Positions 1 to 5,257 are shown, counted from the stretch's first letter. The stretch is 5,681 bases of DNA from Hydrogenophaga sp. (GCA_030684755.1 JAUXXN010000322.1:1-5681), one strand, 5' to 3'. Numbers and translations are program-made. Notes: generated by a model not told the origin, from the letters alone.

Positions 1-116
1 CGGGTTTTTTATTTGCACCCGTGGGCGCAGCCTCCTAAAGAGGTTTATTTTGAAAACCGCTGTGCGCCGCCCCGTCCCCGATAATCCAGATCCTGCCCCG
101 CCAAGGCCGACCCGCC

Positions 117-959
117 ATGCAAAGCCGCTACCTAGATCCCAAAATCGATCTCGCCTTCAAGCGCGTTTTTGGCGAGCATGCCCACCTGCTCAAAAGCTTC
201 TTGAACGCCGTTCTGCCCCTGCCAGACGACGGCCTGATCGACAGCCTGGAATACCTCACGCCTAAGCAAGTCCCCGAGCTGCCCGGCCTGTTCAAGAACT
301 CCATTGTCAATGTCAAATGCCAAGACGCCCGGGGCCGCATCTTCATTGTGGAAATGCAAATGCTCTGGGGCACCAGCTTTGAGCAGCGCATCGTTTTCTC
401 CGCCAGCAACGCCTATGTCAAGCAACTGCGCAGCGGGCAAAACCACACCAGCCTCAAGCCCGTCTACGCCCTGGCCCTGACCAACCAGGTGTTTGACTTG
501 GAGACCGACAACTACCACCACCACTACAAAATTGTCAGCCTGCAAGACAGCCACCGTGTGCTCAAAGGGCTGGAATTTGTGTTCATTGAACTGCCCAAAT
601 TCAAGCCCAGAAGCCAGACCGACCGGCGCATGCAAGTCAAGTGGTTGCGGTTTATGAGCGAAGTGGGCCACAACGACCAAGCCGTTAAAGACCTGGCCGA
701 AGACCCTGAAATCGGCAGCGCCATGGACCTGCTGGAGGTAGGCGCCTACACCCCGGACGAGCTGGAGGCCTACCACATCCACATGGACAAGCTGCGCATC
801 GAGTCCACCGTGATCACGGATGCCAAGGCTGAGGGAAAGGCGGAGGGGACAATCGAGGCTATTCAAGAAGTGGCCCGCAACCTCAAAGCCCAAGGCTTGC
901 CATGGGCCGTCATTGCGCAGGCCACGGGTTTGGACCTGAGCATCATCGAAAACCTTTGA
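117..959 (+). CDS. Rpn-family recombination-promoting nuclease / PD-(D/E)XK nuclease family putative transposase, probable active-site variant
   Basis: A 280-residue protein of the Rpn/PDDEXK_2 family. Family members are DNA endonucleases that promote RecA-independent recombination and are often annotated as putative transposases. The N-terminus (YLDPKIDLAFKRVFGE, residues 5-20, then FLNAVL) is the family signature. The nuclease core follows at about residues 60-82 (SIVNVKCQDARG, then FIVEMQ), with E79 and Q81 as the E-x-Q part of the active site. The Asp normally expected in the preceding strand ('VDV') is N65 here (AAT at 309-311), so catalysis is doubtful. A WLRFMSEV segment lies at 176-183. 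The tail has the KAEG repeat and a helical end (IAQATGLDLSIIENL) typical of the family. The start fits the family N-terminus; the RBS is weak (AAGG about 10 nt upstream). The gene stands alone and converges on the first porin. Family assignment is strong; activity is uncertain. Confidence 0.88.
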   Translation: MQSRYLDPKIDLAFKRVFGEHAHLLKSFLNAVLPLPDDGLIDSLEYLTPKQVPELPGLFKNSIVNVKCQDARGRIFIVEMQMLWGTSFEQRIVFSASNAYVKQLRSGQNHTSLKPVYALALTNQVFDLETDNYHHHYKIVSLQDSHRVLKGLEFVFIELPKFKPRSQTDRRMQVKWLRFMSEVGHNDQAVKDLAEDPEIGSAMDLLEVGAYTPDELEAYHIHMDKLRIESTVITDAKAEGKAEGTIEAIQEVARNLKAQGLPWAVIAQATGLDLSIIENL

Positions 960-979
960 TGCACCCCGCGCGCCCATAA

Positions 980-1011
980 AAAAACCCACCATGGCAACAC
1001 GGTGGGTTTTT
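980..1011. terminator. Bidirectional intrinsic terminator between the Rpn gene and porin 1
   Basis: Perfect 11-bp inverted repeat (arms 980-990 and 1001-1011, AAAAACCCACC / GGTGGGTTTTT) with a 10-nt loop. An A-run at 978-984 gives a 7-U tract for minus-strand transcripts, so it is strongest as the porin 1 terminator. Plus-strand readout ends in five T within the stem and could also stop Rpn transcription, whose stop codon is about 20 bp away. Confidence 0.88.
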
Positions 1012-1027
1012 GGTTTCTGAATCTTCA

Positions 1028-1043
1028 GCTGGCTTGCGCCAGC
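1028..1043 (-). other. Short GC-rich hairpin in the 3' UTR of porin 1
   Basis: Perfect 6-bp inverted repeat GCTGGC / GCCAGC with a 4-nt loop, lying 6 bp after the porin 1 stop codon and before the terminator. It has no U-tract, so it is not itself a terminator. A very similar AGCTGG-stem hairpin occupies the same place behind porin 2 (2379-2395). It may protect the mRNA 3' end; that role is inference. Confidence 0.5.
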
Positions 1044-1049
1044 GTGGGA

Positions 1050-1958
1050 TTAGAAGGTGTGGTTGATACCGACGGCGATCAGGTCTTTGTCTGCACCTGA
1101 CTTCACGCTGGCTGCACGGAAACCGCCGTACACGGTGGTGCGCTTGGACAAGCTGTAGCCCGCAGCAACGCCGAAGCCGCTGTCGCTGACACCGCCCTTG
1201 ACCTTGGAGTTGGCGTAGCCCACGGACAGCGTCAGAGCGCTGCTCAGGGGAACATCTGCGCCCAACTGGTAAGAGTTGGTGCGAACGCCGACGTTTGGCT
1301 TGGTGGTGTAGTAGCTGGCCATCAGCTTGGCCATACCCAGGTCGTAGGAACCATTGAACATGGTGCCTTTTTTGCCTGCTGCGTCATCTTCATAACCCAC
1401 AGCAGCTGCGATAGGGCCATTGGCGTATGCCACGTTGAAAGTGGTCAGTTGATCTACTGGTGCGTTGCCCTTCAACTGGGTGCTGACAGCAGCGGTGAAG
1501 CCTGCAAATTCTGGGGTTGCGTAGTACAACTGAGCATTGGCACGACCGGTATGACCGTTTTGCCATACTTCGCTGACCGACAGGGCGGAATCAAAGCCGC
1601 TGTTGGCAGCGCCGTACACATCGTCCAAAGCCGTTGTGCTGCGGCCAAGTTTGATGGTGCCGAAACCGCCGCTCAGGCTCAGGTTGGCTTGGCGCTGGAA
1701 CGTTGGAACGTCGGTAGCGCCGTCGCTCAAAGTCAGACCTTGCTCAAACTGGAAGCCTGCCTTCAGGCCGCCGCCCAAGTCTTCGGTGCCCTTGAAGCCC
1801 AGACGGCTAGGGGCCAAGCCAGCGTCGCCTGCTTGGAATTTGCCTTTGTTGACTTTACCAACCCACAGGTCAGCCACGCCGTACAGGGTCACGCTGGACT
1901 GGGCGAATGCGGCACCGGAAGCGGCCAGAACGGCCAGAGCAATCAGAGATTTTTTCAT
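1050..1958 (-). CDS. Gram-negative outer-membrane porin (porin 1)
   Basis: A 302-residue porin of the Burkholderiales general-porin family (Porin_4/OmpC-like), expected to form a trimeric beta-barrel for passive diffusion of small hydrophilic solutes. Residues 1-19 (MKKSLIALAVLAASGAAFA) are a clear Sec signal peptide with AFA cleavage before QSS. The mature chain opens SVTLYGVADLWVG. Family landmarks are SRLGFKGTEDLGGGLKAG at 51-68, FEQG at 71-74, FGTIKLGR at 99-106, YATPEFAGF at 146-154, YSLSKRTTVYGGF at 268-280, and a C-terminal Phe (GINHTF) that serves as the barrel-assembly signal. Its size is a little below the usual 320-380 residues, so extracellular loops are probably short. The start is supported by the signal peptide and an AAGG RBS (1966-1969) 7 nt upstream. 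It is the second of two tandem porins but has its own leader and terminator, so it is probably a separate transcript. Substrate specificity cannot be read from the sequence. Confidence 0.95.
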   Translation of the reverse strand: MKKSLIALAVLAASGAAFAQSSVTLYGVADLWVGKVNKGKFQAGDAGLAPSRLGFKGTEDLGGGLKAGFQFEQGLTLSDGATDVPTFQRQANLSLSGGFGTIKLGRSTTALDDVYGAANSGFDSALSVSEVWQNGHTGRANAQLYYATPEFAGFTAAVSTQLKGNAPVDQLTTFNVAYANGPIAAAVGYEDDAAGKKGTMFNGSYDLGMAKLMASYYTTKPNVGVRTNSYQLGADVPLSSALTLSVGYANSKVKGGVSDSGFGVAAGYSLSKRTTVYGGFRAASVKSGADKDLIAVGINHTF

Positions 1959-1981
1959 GGGGTTACCTTATGAAAATTCCA

Positions 1982-1998
1982 GCTTCGCACATCGAAGC
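1982..1998 (-). promoter_or_regulatory. Inverted repeat / hairpin in the porin 1 leader
   Basis: GCTTCG and CGAAGC form a perfect 6-bp stem around the 5-nt loop CACAT, 24-40 nt upstream of the porin 1 start codon and just upstream of its RBS. It could be a 5' UTR hairpin affecting mRNA stability or translation, or part of an operator. The structure is seen directly; the role is inferred. Confidence 0.45.
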
Positions 1999-2001
1999 CA
2001 G

Positions 2002-2020
2002 ATGTGAAACAGTGTCACAT
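2002..2020 (-). promoter_or_regulatory. CRP-like dyad upstream of porin 1
   Basis: ATGTGA and TCACAT flank a 7-nt spacer (AACAGTG). The half-sites match the CRP/FNR-superfamily pattern TGTGA..TCACA, but the consensus spacer is 6 nt, so this is one base too wide. It lies 44-62 nt upstream of the porin 1 start. It may be an operator for a CRP-like regulator or simply a second 5' UTR hairpin. Confidence 0.4.
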
Positions 2021-2036
2021 GCTGAATCCTAACCCG

Positions 2037-2064
2037 GGGAAAACCCGTACCCACGGGTTTTCCC
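2037..2064. other. Strong 12-bp stem-loop upstream of porin 1
   Basis: A perfect 12-bp inverted repeat (arms 2037-2048 and 2053-2064) with a 4-nt loop ACCC. The inner part has the A4-CCCG ... CGGG-T4 design of a bidirectional intrinsic terminator, but GGG/CCC extends beyond the A/T runs and no free U-tract follows on either strand. It sits 79-106 nt upstream of porin 1. Possible roles are an insulating terminator, an attenuator, or a stabilising 5' leader hairpin; the sequence does not decide between them. Confidence 0.6.
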
Positions 2065-2178
2065 TGAAAACACCACTTTCCTGCCACTGGATGTCGCATT
2101 CAGGAGACAGCGCGGGCAAGATTTCAACAAATTGTCACTTTTAGGCGGCCAAGAAACCATCACAGGTTCGAGTCGACT

Positions 2179-2232
2179 GCCTATGCCTATGCCTATGCCT
2201 ATGCCTATGCCTATGCCTATGCCTATGCCTGT
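2179..2232. repeat. Hexanucleotide microsatellite (GCCTAT)8 plus one variant unit
   Basis: Eight perfect head-to-tail GCCTAT units run from 2179 to 2226, followed by a one-mismatch unit GCCTGT (2227-2232) and a more degraded GCCTGG. It abuts the palindrome AGTCGACT on its left. On the minus strand the unit reads ATAGGC. It lies about 220 bp upstream of porin 1 and about 100 bp downstream of the porin 2 terminator. Tracts like this are prone to slipped-strand copy-number change; no protein-coding role is apparent. Confidence 0.95.
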
Positions 2233-2329
2233 GCCTGGCCCGGACAAGTTTTTTCTTTGCTTGATCGACCACATCACGCCCTCTTTCACATCAGCATACA
2301 GGCCAACGGACAACCGTCACCCCAATTGA

Positions 2330-2363
2330 AAAACCCCTGCGGCATAACTGCCGCAGGGGTTTT
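2330..2363 (-). terminator. Intrinsic terminator of porin 2
   Basis: Perfect 15-bp inverted repeat (arms 2330-2344 and 2349-2363, core CCCCTGCGGCA / TGCCGCAGGGG) with loop TAAC. In the minus-strand transcript it ends in a U-run (A-run 2329-2333 on the plus strand). It lies about 40 bp after the porin 2 stop codon and separates porin 2 from porin 1. Confidence 0.93.
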
Positions 2364-2378
2364 GAAGTTCAGAGCGTC

Positions 2379-2395
2379 AGCTGGTCAAGCCAGCT
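2379..2395 (-). other. Short hairpin in the 3' UTR of porin 2
   Basis: Perfect 6-bp stem AGCTGG / CCAGCT with a 5-nt loop, 6 bp after the porin 2 stop codon. It matches the placement and stem sequence of the hairpin after porin 1 (1028-1043), suggesting shared ancestry of the 3' ends or a conserved mRNA-end structure. Confidence 0.5.
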
Positions 2396-2401
2396 TCACG
2401 A

Positions 2402-3355
2402 TCAGAAGTTGTGGCGGAGGCCCAGAGCATAGCCATTGATGGCTTTAACACCACCAACTTGACCATCTTTTTGGTACGCACCGTATGCAAAGGTGCGCTT
2501 GGACAATGCATACTTAACTTCCAACAGCAGATCGGTGTTTTTGCCAGCATCGTTGGTAGCGCGTGCAATGTCAGCTGTCAAAGTAACTGGACCCACAGGA
2601 GCGGATGCACCCAAGGTGAAACCTTTCTTTGGACCAGCTGGGTCTTGGTAGCTGGCTGCAACCTTGGCAACACCAAAGTTGTAACTGCCGCCAATCGATG
2701 AGCCGCGTTTAGCACCAGGAGCGGTGTTGGATGCAGAATCCATTTGGAAAGCAACCACCATGGGGCCACCGCGATAAATCACGTTGAATTCCATTGGTTT
2801 CGAAGCATTGTTACCTTCAAAAACCGTACCAACGGTGGCAGTAACACCGCCAAAATTGGGGGTGGTGTAAGTAACCAAGCCATCACGACGAGCACCGGCA
2901 CCGACACCGGCACTGCTGTAGCCAAATTGTTTTCCGAGTGCGGAATAGTTGGCCGTACCCGTCAGTTCGTAAGCTGCCTTGGCGAAGAACGCTGGGGTCA
3001 AGCGGCGACCAGCAGCCACTTCACCAAAATCGCCCGAAATCGACATGAATGCTGCGCGCTGATATATTGGGAGATTAACACCTGCGGCGGTGCGATCAGT
3101 ACCACCATCAGCAAGGCTAACACCTTGTTCAAAGTTGAAACTTGCCTTCAGACCACCGCCTAAGTCTTCGGTTCCACGGAAACCAATGCGGCTGGTGCCG
3201 TTGTTCATGCCACTATTAGCGAGCGCACCAAATTTGTCGGCTTGTTTAAGCTCACCAACAGCGATATCAGCCACGCCATACAAGGTCACAGAAGATTGTG
3301 CAAAAGCAGCGCCGGAAACAGCCAGAACGGCCAGGGCAATCAGGGTCTTTTTCAT
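2402..3355 (-). CDS. Gram-negative outer-membrane porin (porin 2)
   Basis: A 317-residue porin, paralogous to porin 1 and of the same Burkholderiales general-porin family. The signal peptide is residues 1-19 (MKKTLIALAVLAVSGAAFA), cleaved before QSSVTLYGVADIAVG. Landmarks are SRIGFRGTEDLGGGLKAS at 55-72, FEQG at 75-78, GDFGEVAAGR at 108-117, YTTPNFGG at 163-170, YALSKRTFAYGAY at 282-294, and a terminal Phe (GLRHNF). The reading frame is open up to 3478, but the start at 3355 is chosen because it begins the signal peptide and has a good RBS. Compared with porin 1, similarity is concentrated in the signal peptide, the first strands and the C-terminal strands; the middle (loop regions, about residues 80-165) differs in length and sequence, so the pores probably differ in selectivity. 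Its DNA looks less GC-rich than coq7 by eye. It is transcribed away from coq7. Confidence 0.95.
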   Translation of the reverse strand: MKKTLIALAVLAVSGAAFAQSSVTLYGVADIAVGELKQADKFGALANSGMNNGTSRIGFRGTEDLGGGLKASFNFEQGVSLADGGTDRTAAGVNLPIYQRAAFMSISGDFGEVAAGRRLTPAFFAKAAYELTGTANYSALGKQFGYSSAGVGAGARRDGLVTYTTPNFGGVTATVGTVFEGNNASKPMEFNVIYRGGPMVVAFQMDSASNTAPGAKRGSSIGGSYNFGVAKVAASYQDPAGPKKGFTLGASAPVGPVTLTADIARATNDAGKNTDLLLEVKYALSKRTFAYGAYQKDGQVGGVKAINGYALGLRHNF

Positions 3356-3364
3356 TGAGAATTT

Positions 3365-3368
3365 CTCC
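3365..3368 (-). promoter_or_regulatory. Ribosome binding site deciding the porin 2 start
   Basis: On the minus strand GGAG (within TTGGAGAA) stands 9 nt before the ATG at 3355. The alternative upstream ATG at 3478 would add 41 non-signal-like residues ahead of a perfect signal peptide, so this RBS and the peptide together fix the start. Confidence 0.85.
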
Positions 3369-3495
3369 AAGGTTGTAAAAAGAGAGGCCGTGGGTCTGTT
3401 GCCCTCGAACCAAGCTCCGTTTCGGAAGCTGATGTGATTGCAACAGAATACGACTCGACGCACCACGGGGAGGCGCACAACGGATCAAAATATTT

Positions 3496-3512
3496 GGGTA
3501 AACCCTAGGTTT
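3496..3512. promoter_or_regulatory. Overlapping palindromes, candidate operator upstream of porin 2
   Basis: GGGTAAACCC (3496-3505) is an inverted repeat with an AA centre. It overlaps a second dyad, AAACC-CTA-GGTTT (3500-3512). The pair lies about 140-157 bp upstream of the porin 2 start and about 180 bp upstream of coq7. The symmetry suggests a dimeric regulator site; no regulator can be named. Confidence 0.35.
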
Positions 3513-3604
3513 TGTGTTGCAACTGCGCGACAAATCCACGGTTTGCACCGACACACTGCACACTTGATCGCTGAAATAATCTGATCGGAAAACGCTTTTA
3601 ATAC

Positions 3605-3624
3605 CGTTCCAACGCGTTCCAACG
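3605..3624 (+). repeat. Tandem 10-bp repeat CGTTCCAACG x2 in the coq7 leader
   Basis: Two exact adjacent copies of CGTTCCAACG (3605-3614, 3615-3624), 67 bp upstream of the coq7 start. The period of about one helical turn would place both copies on one DNA face. It may be a regulator site or chance duplication. Confidence 0.5.
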
Positions 3625-3677
3625 ACTTGCCTCACTTCCCCAGAACTGCGCTCTCATCTGTATACCCAACACCCCTG

Positions 3678-3683
3678 AAGGAG
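3678..3683 (+). promoter_or_regulatory. Ribosome binding site of coq7
   Basis: AAGGAG, a near-consensus Shine-Dalgarno, ends 7 nt before the ATG at 3691. It favours this start over the internal Met codon at residue 38. Confidence 0.88.
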
Positions 3684-3690
3684 CCCTGCC

Positions 3691-4341
3691 ATGCACCTGG
3701 ACCCCCTGCTGACTGCGGCCGATGCCGCGCTGAGAACGCTGTTTGTGCCCGCGCGTGCTTCGCGCGATTGCCCCACCGTGCCCGAGCGGCCCAATGAGAC
3801 CATGAGCGACGCCGATCGACAGTTGTCTGGCGCGCTGATGCGGGTGAACCATGTGGGTGAGGTGTGCGCGCAGGCGCTTTACACCGCGCAAGCGTTGGCG
3901 GCGCGCAGCCCGGGGCGTGGCAAAGCGCCCAACCACGCGCTGGCCGCTCAACTGGACGCCGCTGGCCGCGAAGAAACCGACCATTTGGCTTGGACCAAAG
4001 CCCGGTTGGACGAGTTGGGTGCCCGGCCTTCTCTGTTGAACCCGCTGTGGTACGCCGGGGCGTTTGGGCTGGGTCTGCTGGCCGGGCGCATGGGCGCGGG
4101 GGTGAGCCTGGGTTTTGTGGTGGAAACCGAGCGCCAAGTGGAAGCACACTTGGCCAGCCACATGGACCGCCTGCCCCCGGACGACCAGGCTTCGCGCGCC
4201 ATCGTGGCGCAAATGAAGGACGACGAAGCCCGCCACGCACGGGAAGCGCAGCACGCGGGCGCTACAGAGTTGCCGATGCCGGTGCGGGGTTTGATGCGTG
4301 CGGCGGCCAAGGTGATGACGATGGTGGCGCACCGGGTGTGA
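3691..4341 (+). CDS. coq7: 2-polyprenyl-3-methyl-6-methoxy-1,4-benzoquinol monooxygenase (demethoxyubiquinone hydroxylase, Coq7)
   Basis: A 216-residue Coq7-type hydroxylase that carries out the penultimate step of ubiquinone synthesis, adding a hydroxyl to demethoxyubiquinol at the inner face of the cytoplasmic membrane. It is a ferritin-like di-iron four-helix protein. The six expected metal ligands are visible: E57 (in [10 protein letters not shown]), E95 and H98 (in REETDH), E151 (in QVEAHLASH), and E179 and H182 (in KDDEARH). The hydrophobic helix at about 119-143 ([19 protein letters not shown]) is typical and is thought to sit against the membrane. The length matches bacterial homologues. 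In Burkholderiales this enzyme commonly does the step that UbiF does in E. coli. The MNT gene follows after only 21 bp with no terminator seen, so the two could share a transcript. The pathway assignment is secure from the motifs. Confidence 0.96.
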   Translation: MHLDPLLTAADAALRTLFVPARASRDCPTVPERPNETMSDADRQLSGALMRVNHVGEVCAQALYTAQALAARSPGRGKAPNHALAAQLDAAGREETDHLAWTKARLDELGARPSLLNPLWYAGAFGLGLLAGRMGAGVSLGFVVETERQVEAHLASHMDRLPPDDQASRAIVAQMKDDEARHAREAQHAGATELPMPVRGLMRAAAKVMTMVAHRV

Positions 4342-4362
4342 TGAATCCGGGAGAATGCTGCT

Positions 4363-4662
4363 ATGCGCCTGACACTGGAACAAATTGACTCGATCAAGCA
4401 GACTGCCCAACAGGTGTTGGGCGAGGATGCGCGCGTAACGCTGTTTGGCTCCCGCGCCGATGACACCCGGCGTGGGGGTGACATTGATTTGCTGTTTGAA
4501 ACAAGCCAGCGTGTGGCTCACCGTTCACAAATTTTGAATGCTCTGTACGTCGCGCTGATTCGCCGCCTGGGAGACCGCAAACTGGACATTTTGCTCAAAG
4601 ACGCTGCCACCCCCGACGCCGCCGTTTTGCGGGTGGCGCGAGAAACCGGGGTGCAACTGTGA
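4363..4662 (+). CDS. Minimal nucleotidyltransferase (MNT) antitoxin, MntA-like
   Basis: A 99-residue minimal nucleotidyltransferase of the DNA polymerase beta-like fold. The signature is LFGSRADD (27-34) followed by GGDIDLL (38-44), giving G29-S30 and metal-binding D40 and D42; the third carboxylate is probably D75 in RKLDILL. In characterised MntA-HepT pairs this protein neutralises the HEPN toxin by transferring AMP from ATP onto a tyrosine beside its active site. All catalytic residues are present, so it looks active. An RBS (GGGAG, 4349-4353) lies 9 nt before the ATG. The start of the HEPN gene overlaps its stop by 4 bp, the usual coupling of this two-gene module. That it acts as the antitoxin is inferred from family and context; some MNT/HEPN pairs have no demonstrated toxicity. 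Confidence 0.88.
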   Translation: MRLTLEQIDSIKQTAQQVLGEDARVTLFGSRADDTRRGGDIDLLFETSQRVAHRSQILNALYVALIRRLGDRKLDILLKDAATPDAAVLRVARETGVQL

Positions 4663-5156
4663 CCTTGGCCTACTTGCCCGAGTATGCGCAACAAGTGCGC
4701 GTCAGCGAGGCTCTGGCACGCAAGGAAGCTGAGCATTTGCGTTACAGCCTGGATACACTTTTCGCGCTGCCGATCAGTCTCACCTGGGTTCGGAATTTGG
4801 CCCAAGAACCGGCACTGGCCGAAAAAGTGGAGGCATTTGCCAGTCGCTTTTCTCGGTTGCAAGACCAGTTGGGCGAAAAGCTGCTGCCACGCTACGCAGC
4901 CTTGGTGGGCGAATCACCCAAGACTTTTCTGGACACGCTGGCTTTTGCCGAGAAGGCTGAACTTTTGAGCAACGCGGATGCGTTCATTGCCGCTCGGCGC
5001 CTGCGCAATGCTTTGGTGCACGAATACATGCAAGACGCCGAGATTTTTCTGGAGAGTCTGCTGGCAGCCAGGGAGGCTTGCGCGCTGTTTTTCACCGTGA
5101 TTGACAAGGTGTCTAGCGAGCTACGGCGGCTGGACGTGCCGCCGGCATCATCTTGA
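4659..5156 (+). CDS. HEPN-domain protein, HepT-like toxin (putative RNase)
   Basis: A 165-residue, mainly alpha-helical protein ending in a HEPN domain. The diagnostic RX4HXY motif is intact at residues 116-123 (RNALVHEY): R116 and H121 would form the RNase active site, and Y123 is the tyrosine that the partner MNT would adenylylate. Characterised HepT toxins are metal-independent RNases acting on tRNA or mRNA. Translation begins at GTG (4659-4661), overlapping the MNT stop as GTGA, so expression is translationally coupled; a nearby TTG at 4665 is a less likely start. It is somewhat longer than typical HepT (about 110-145 residues) because of an extended N-terminal helical region (about residues 1-90), so it may belong to a sister HEPN subfamily. 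No terminator follows clearly in the 101-bp gap to the convergent OsmC gene. The HEPN call is firm; toxicity is inferred. Confidence 0.83.
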   Translation: MTLAYLPEYAQQVRVSEALARKEAEHLRYSLDTLFALPISLTWVRNLAQEPALAEKVEAFASRFSRLQDQLGEKLLPRYAALVGESPKTFLDTLAFAEKAELLSNADAFIAARRLRNALVHEYMQDAEIFLESLLAAREACALFFTVIDKVSSELRRLDVPPASS

Positions 5157-5257
5157 ACGCCAGCACGCGTTGCTGTTGCTGAATCACAAACGCACCCTTC
5201 TCCCTTGACGATCAGGTTTATGGGGCCGACATCATCCCAATTCCCTGCTCTCCTGCT

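Larger units (their letters stand above)
1959..2329. other. Intergenic region between the tandem porins, upstream of porin 1
   Basis: Together with the porin 2 3' region this is the 443-bp gap between the two porin genes. It contains the porin 1 RBS, three successive inverted repeats (1982-1998, 2002-2020, 2037-2064), an 8-bp palindrome AGTCGACT (2171-2178) and a hexanucleotide microsatellite (2179-2232). I found no convincing sigma-70 -35/-10 pair on the minus strand, although the porin 1 promoter should be here. The remainder (about 2065-2170 and 2239-2329) shows nothing I recognise. Open frames crossing the microsatellite encode only Gly-Ile or Pro-Met runs and are not called as genes. Confidence 0.6.
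3356..3690. other. Divergent intergenic region between porin 2 and coq7
   Basis: This 335-bp region must hold the promoters for porin 2 (minus) and coq7 (plus). It carries good RBSs at both ends, a palindromic element at 3496-3512, a pair of TGATCG direct repeats 17 bp apart (3565-3570 and 3582-3587), and a tandem 10-bp repeat (3605-3624). I could not find a sigma-70 promoter with acceptable -35, spacer and -10 on either strand. No RNA gene is evident. Confidence 0.6.

Noticed and set aside
1..21. CGGGTTTTTT at the left edge as the tail of a terminator for an upstream gene
   Set aside because: The left arm would lie outside the window, so it cannot be supported from this sequence.
117..959. 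The Rpn gene as part of an insertion sequence
   Set aside because: Despite the 'putative transposase' label used for this family, I see no terminal inverted repeats or target-site duplications around it; Rpn genes are usually stand-alone.
132..992. A 286-codon minus-strand open frame opposite the Rpn gene
   Set aside because: It mirrors the codon structure of the well-supported Rpn gene, its translation is low-complexity (runs of V, G, Q) and shows no domain, and it crosses the terminator stem.
1449..1973. A 174-codon plus-strand open frame opposite porin 1
   Set aside because: It is fully antisense to a porin with signal peptide and C-terminal Phe, and shows no motif of its own.
2165..2175. 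GGTTCGAGTC, resembling a tRNA T-loop / B-box
   Set aside because: The flanking bases do not form a T-stem and no acceptor, anticodon or D-arm can be assembled around it.
2179..2238. CRISPR array
   Set aside because: The 6-bp units are contiguous with no spacers; this is a microsatellite.
2029..2329. Small open frames on both strands across the microsatellite (Gly-Ile or Pro-Met repeats)
   Set aside because: The repeats are by-products of the 6-bp DNA unit, which keeps any frame open; flanking residues resemble nothing and no RBS context is convincing.
3356..3478. N-terminal extension of porin 2 to the ATG at 3478
   Set aside because: It would bury a perfect Sec signal peptide behind 41 unrelated residues; the Met at 3355 has a good RBS.
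3598..4521. A 307-codon minus-strand open frame opposite coq7
   Set aside because: Its translation is rich in His, Arg, Gln and Gly with no recognisable motif, as expected for the antisense of a GC-rich gene; coq7 on the plus strand has all its metal ligands.
5157..5257. Terminator in the convergent HEPN/OsmC gap
   Set aside because: Only weak 5-bp dyads are present (CAGCA/TGCTG at 5161-5175; CTGCT/AGCAG at 5253-5265), with no U-tract on either strand.
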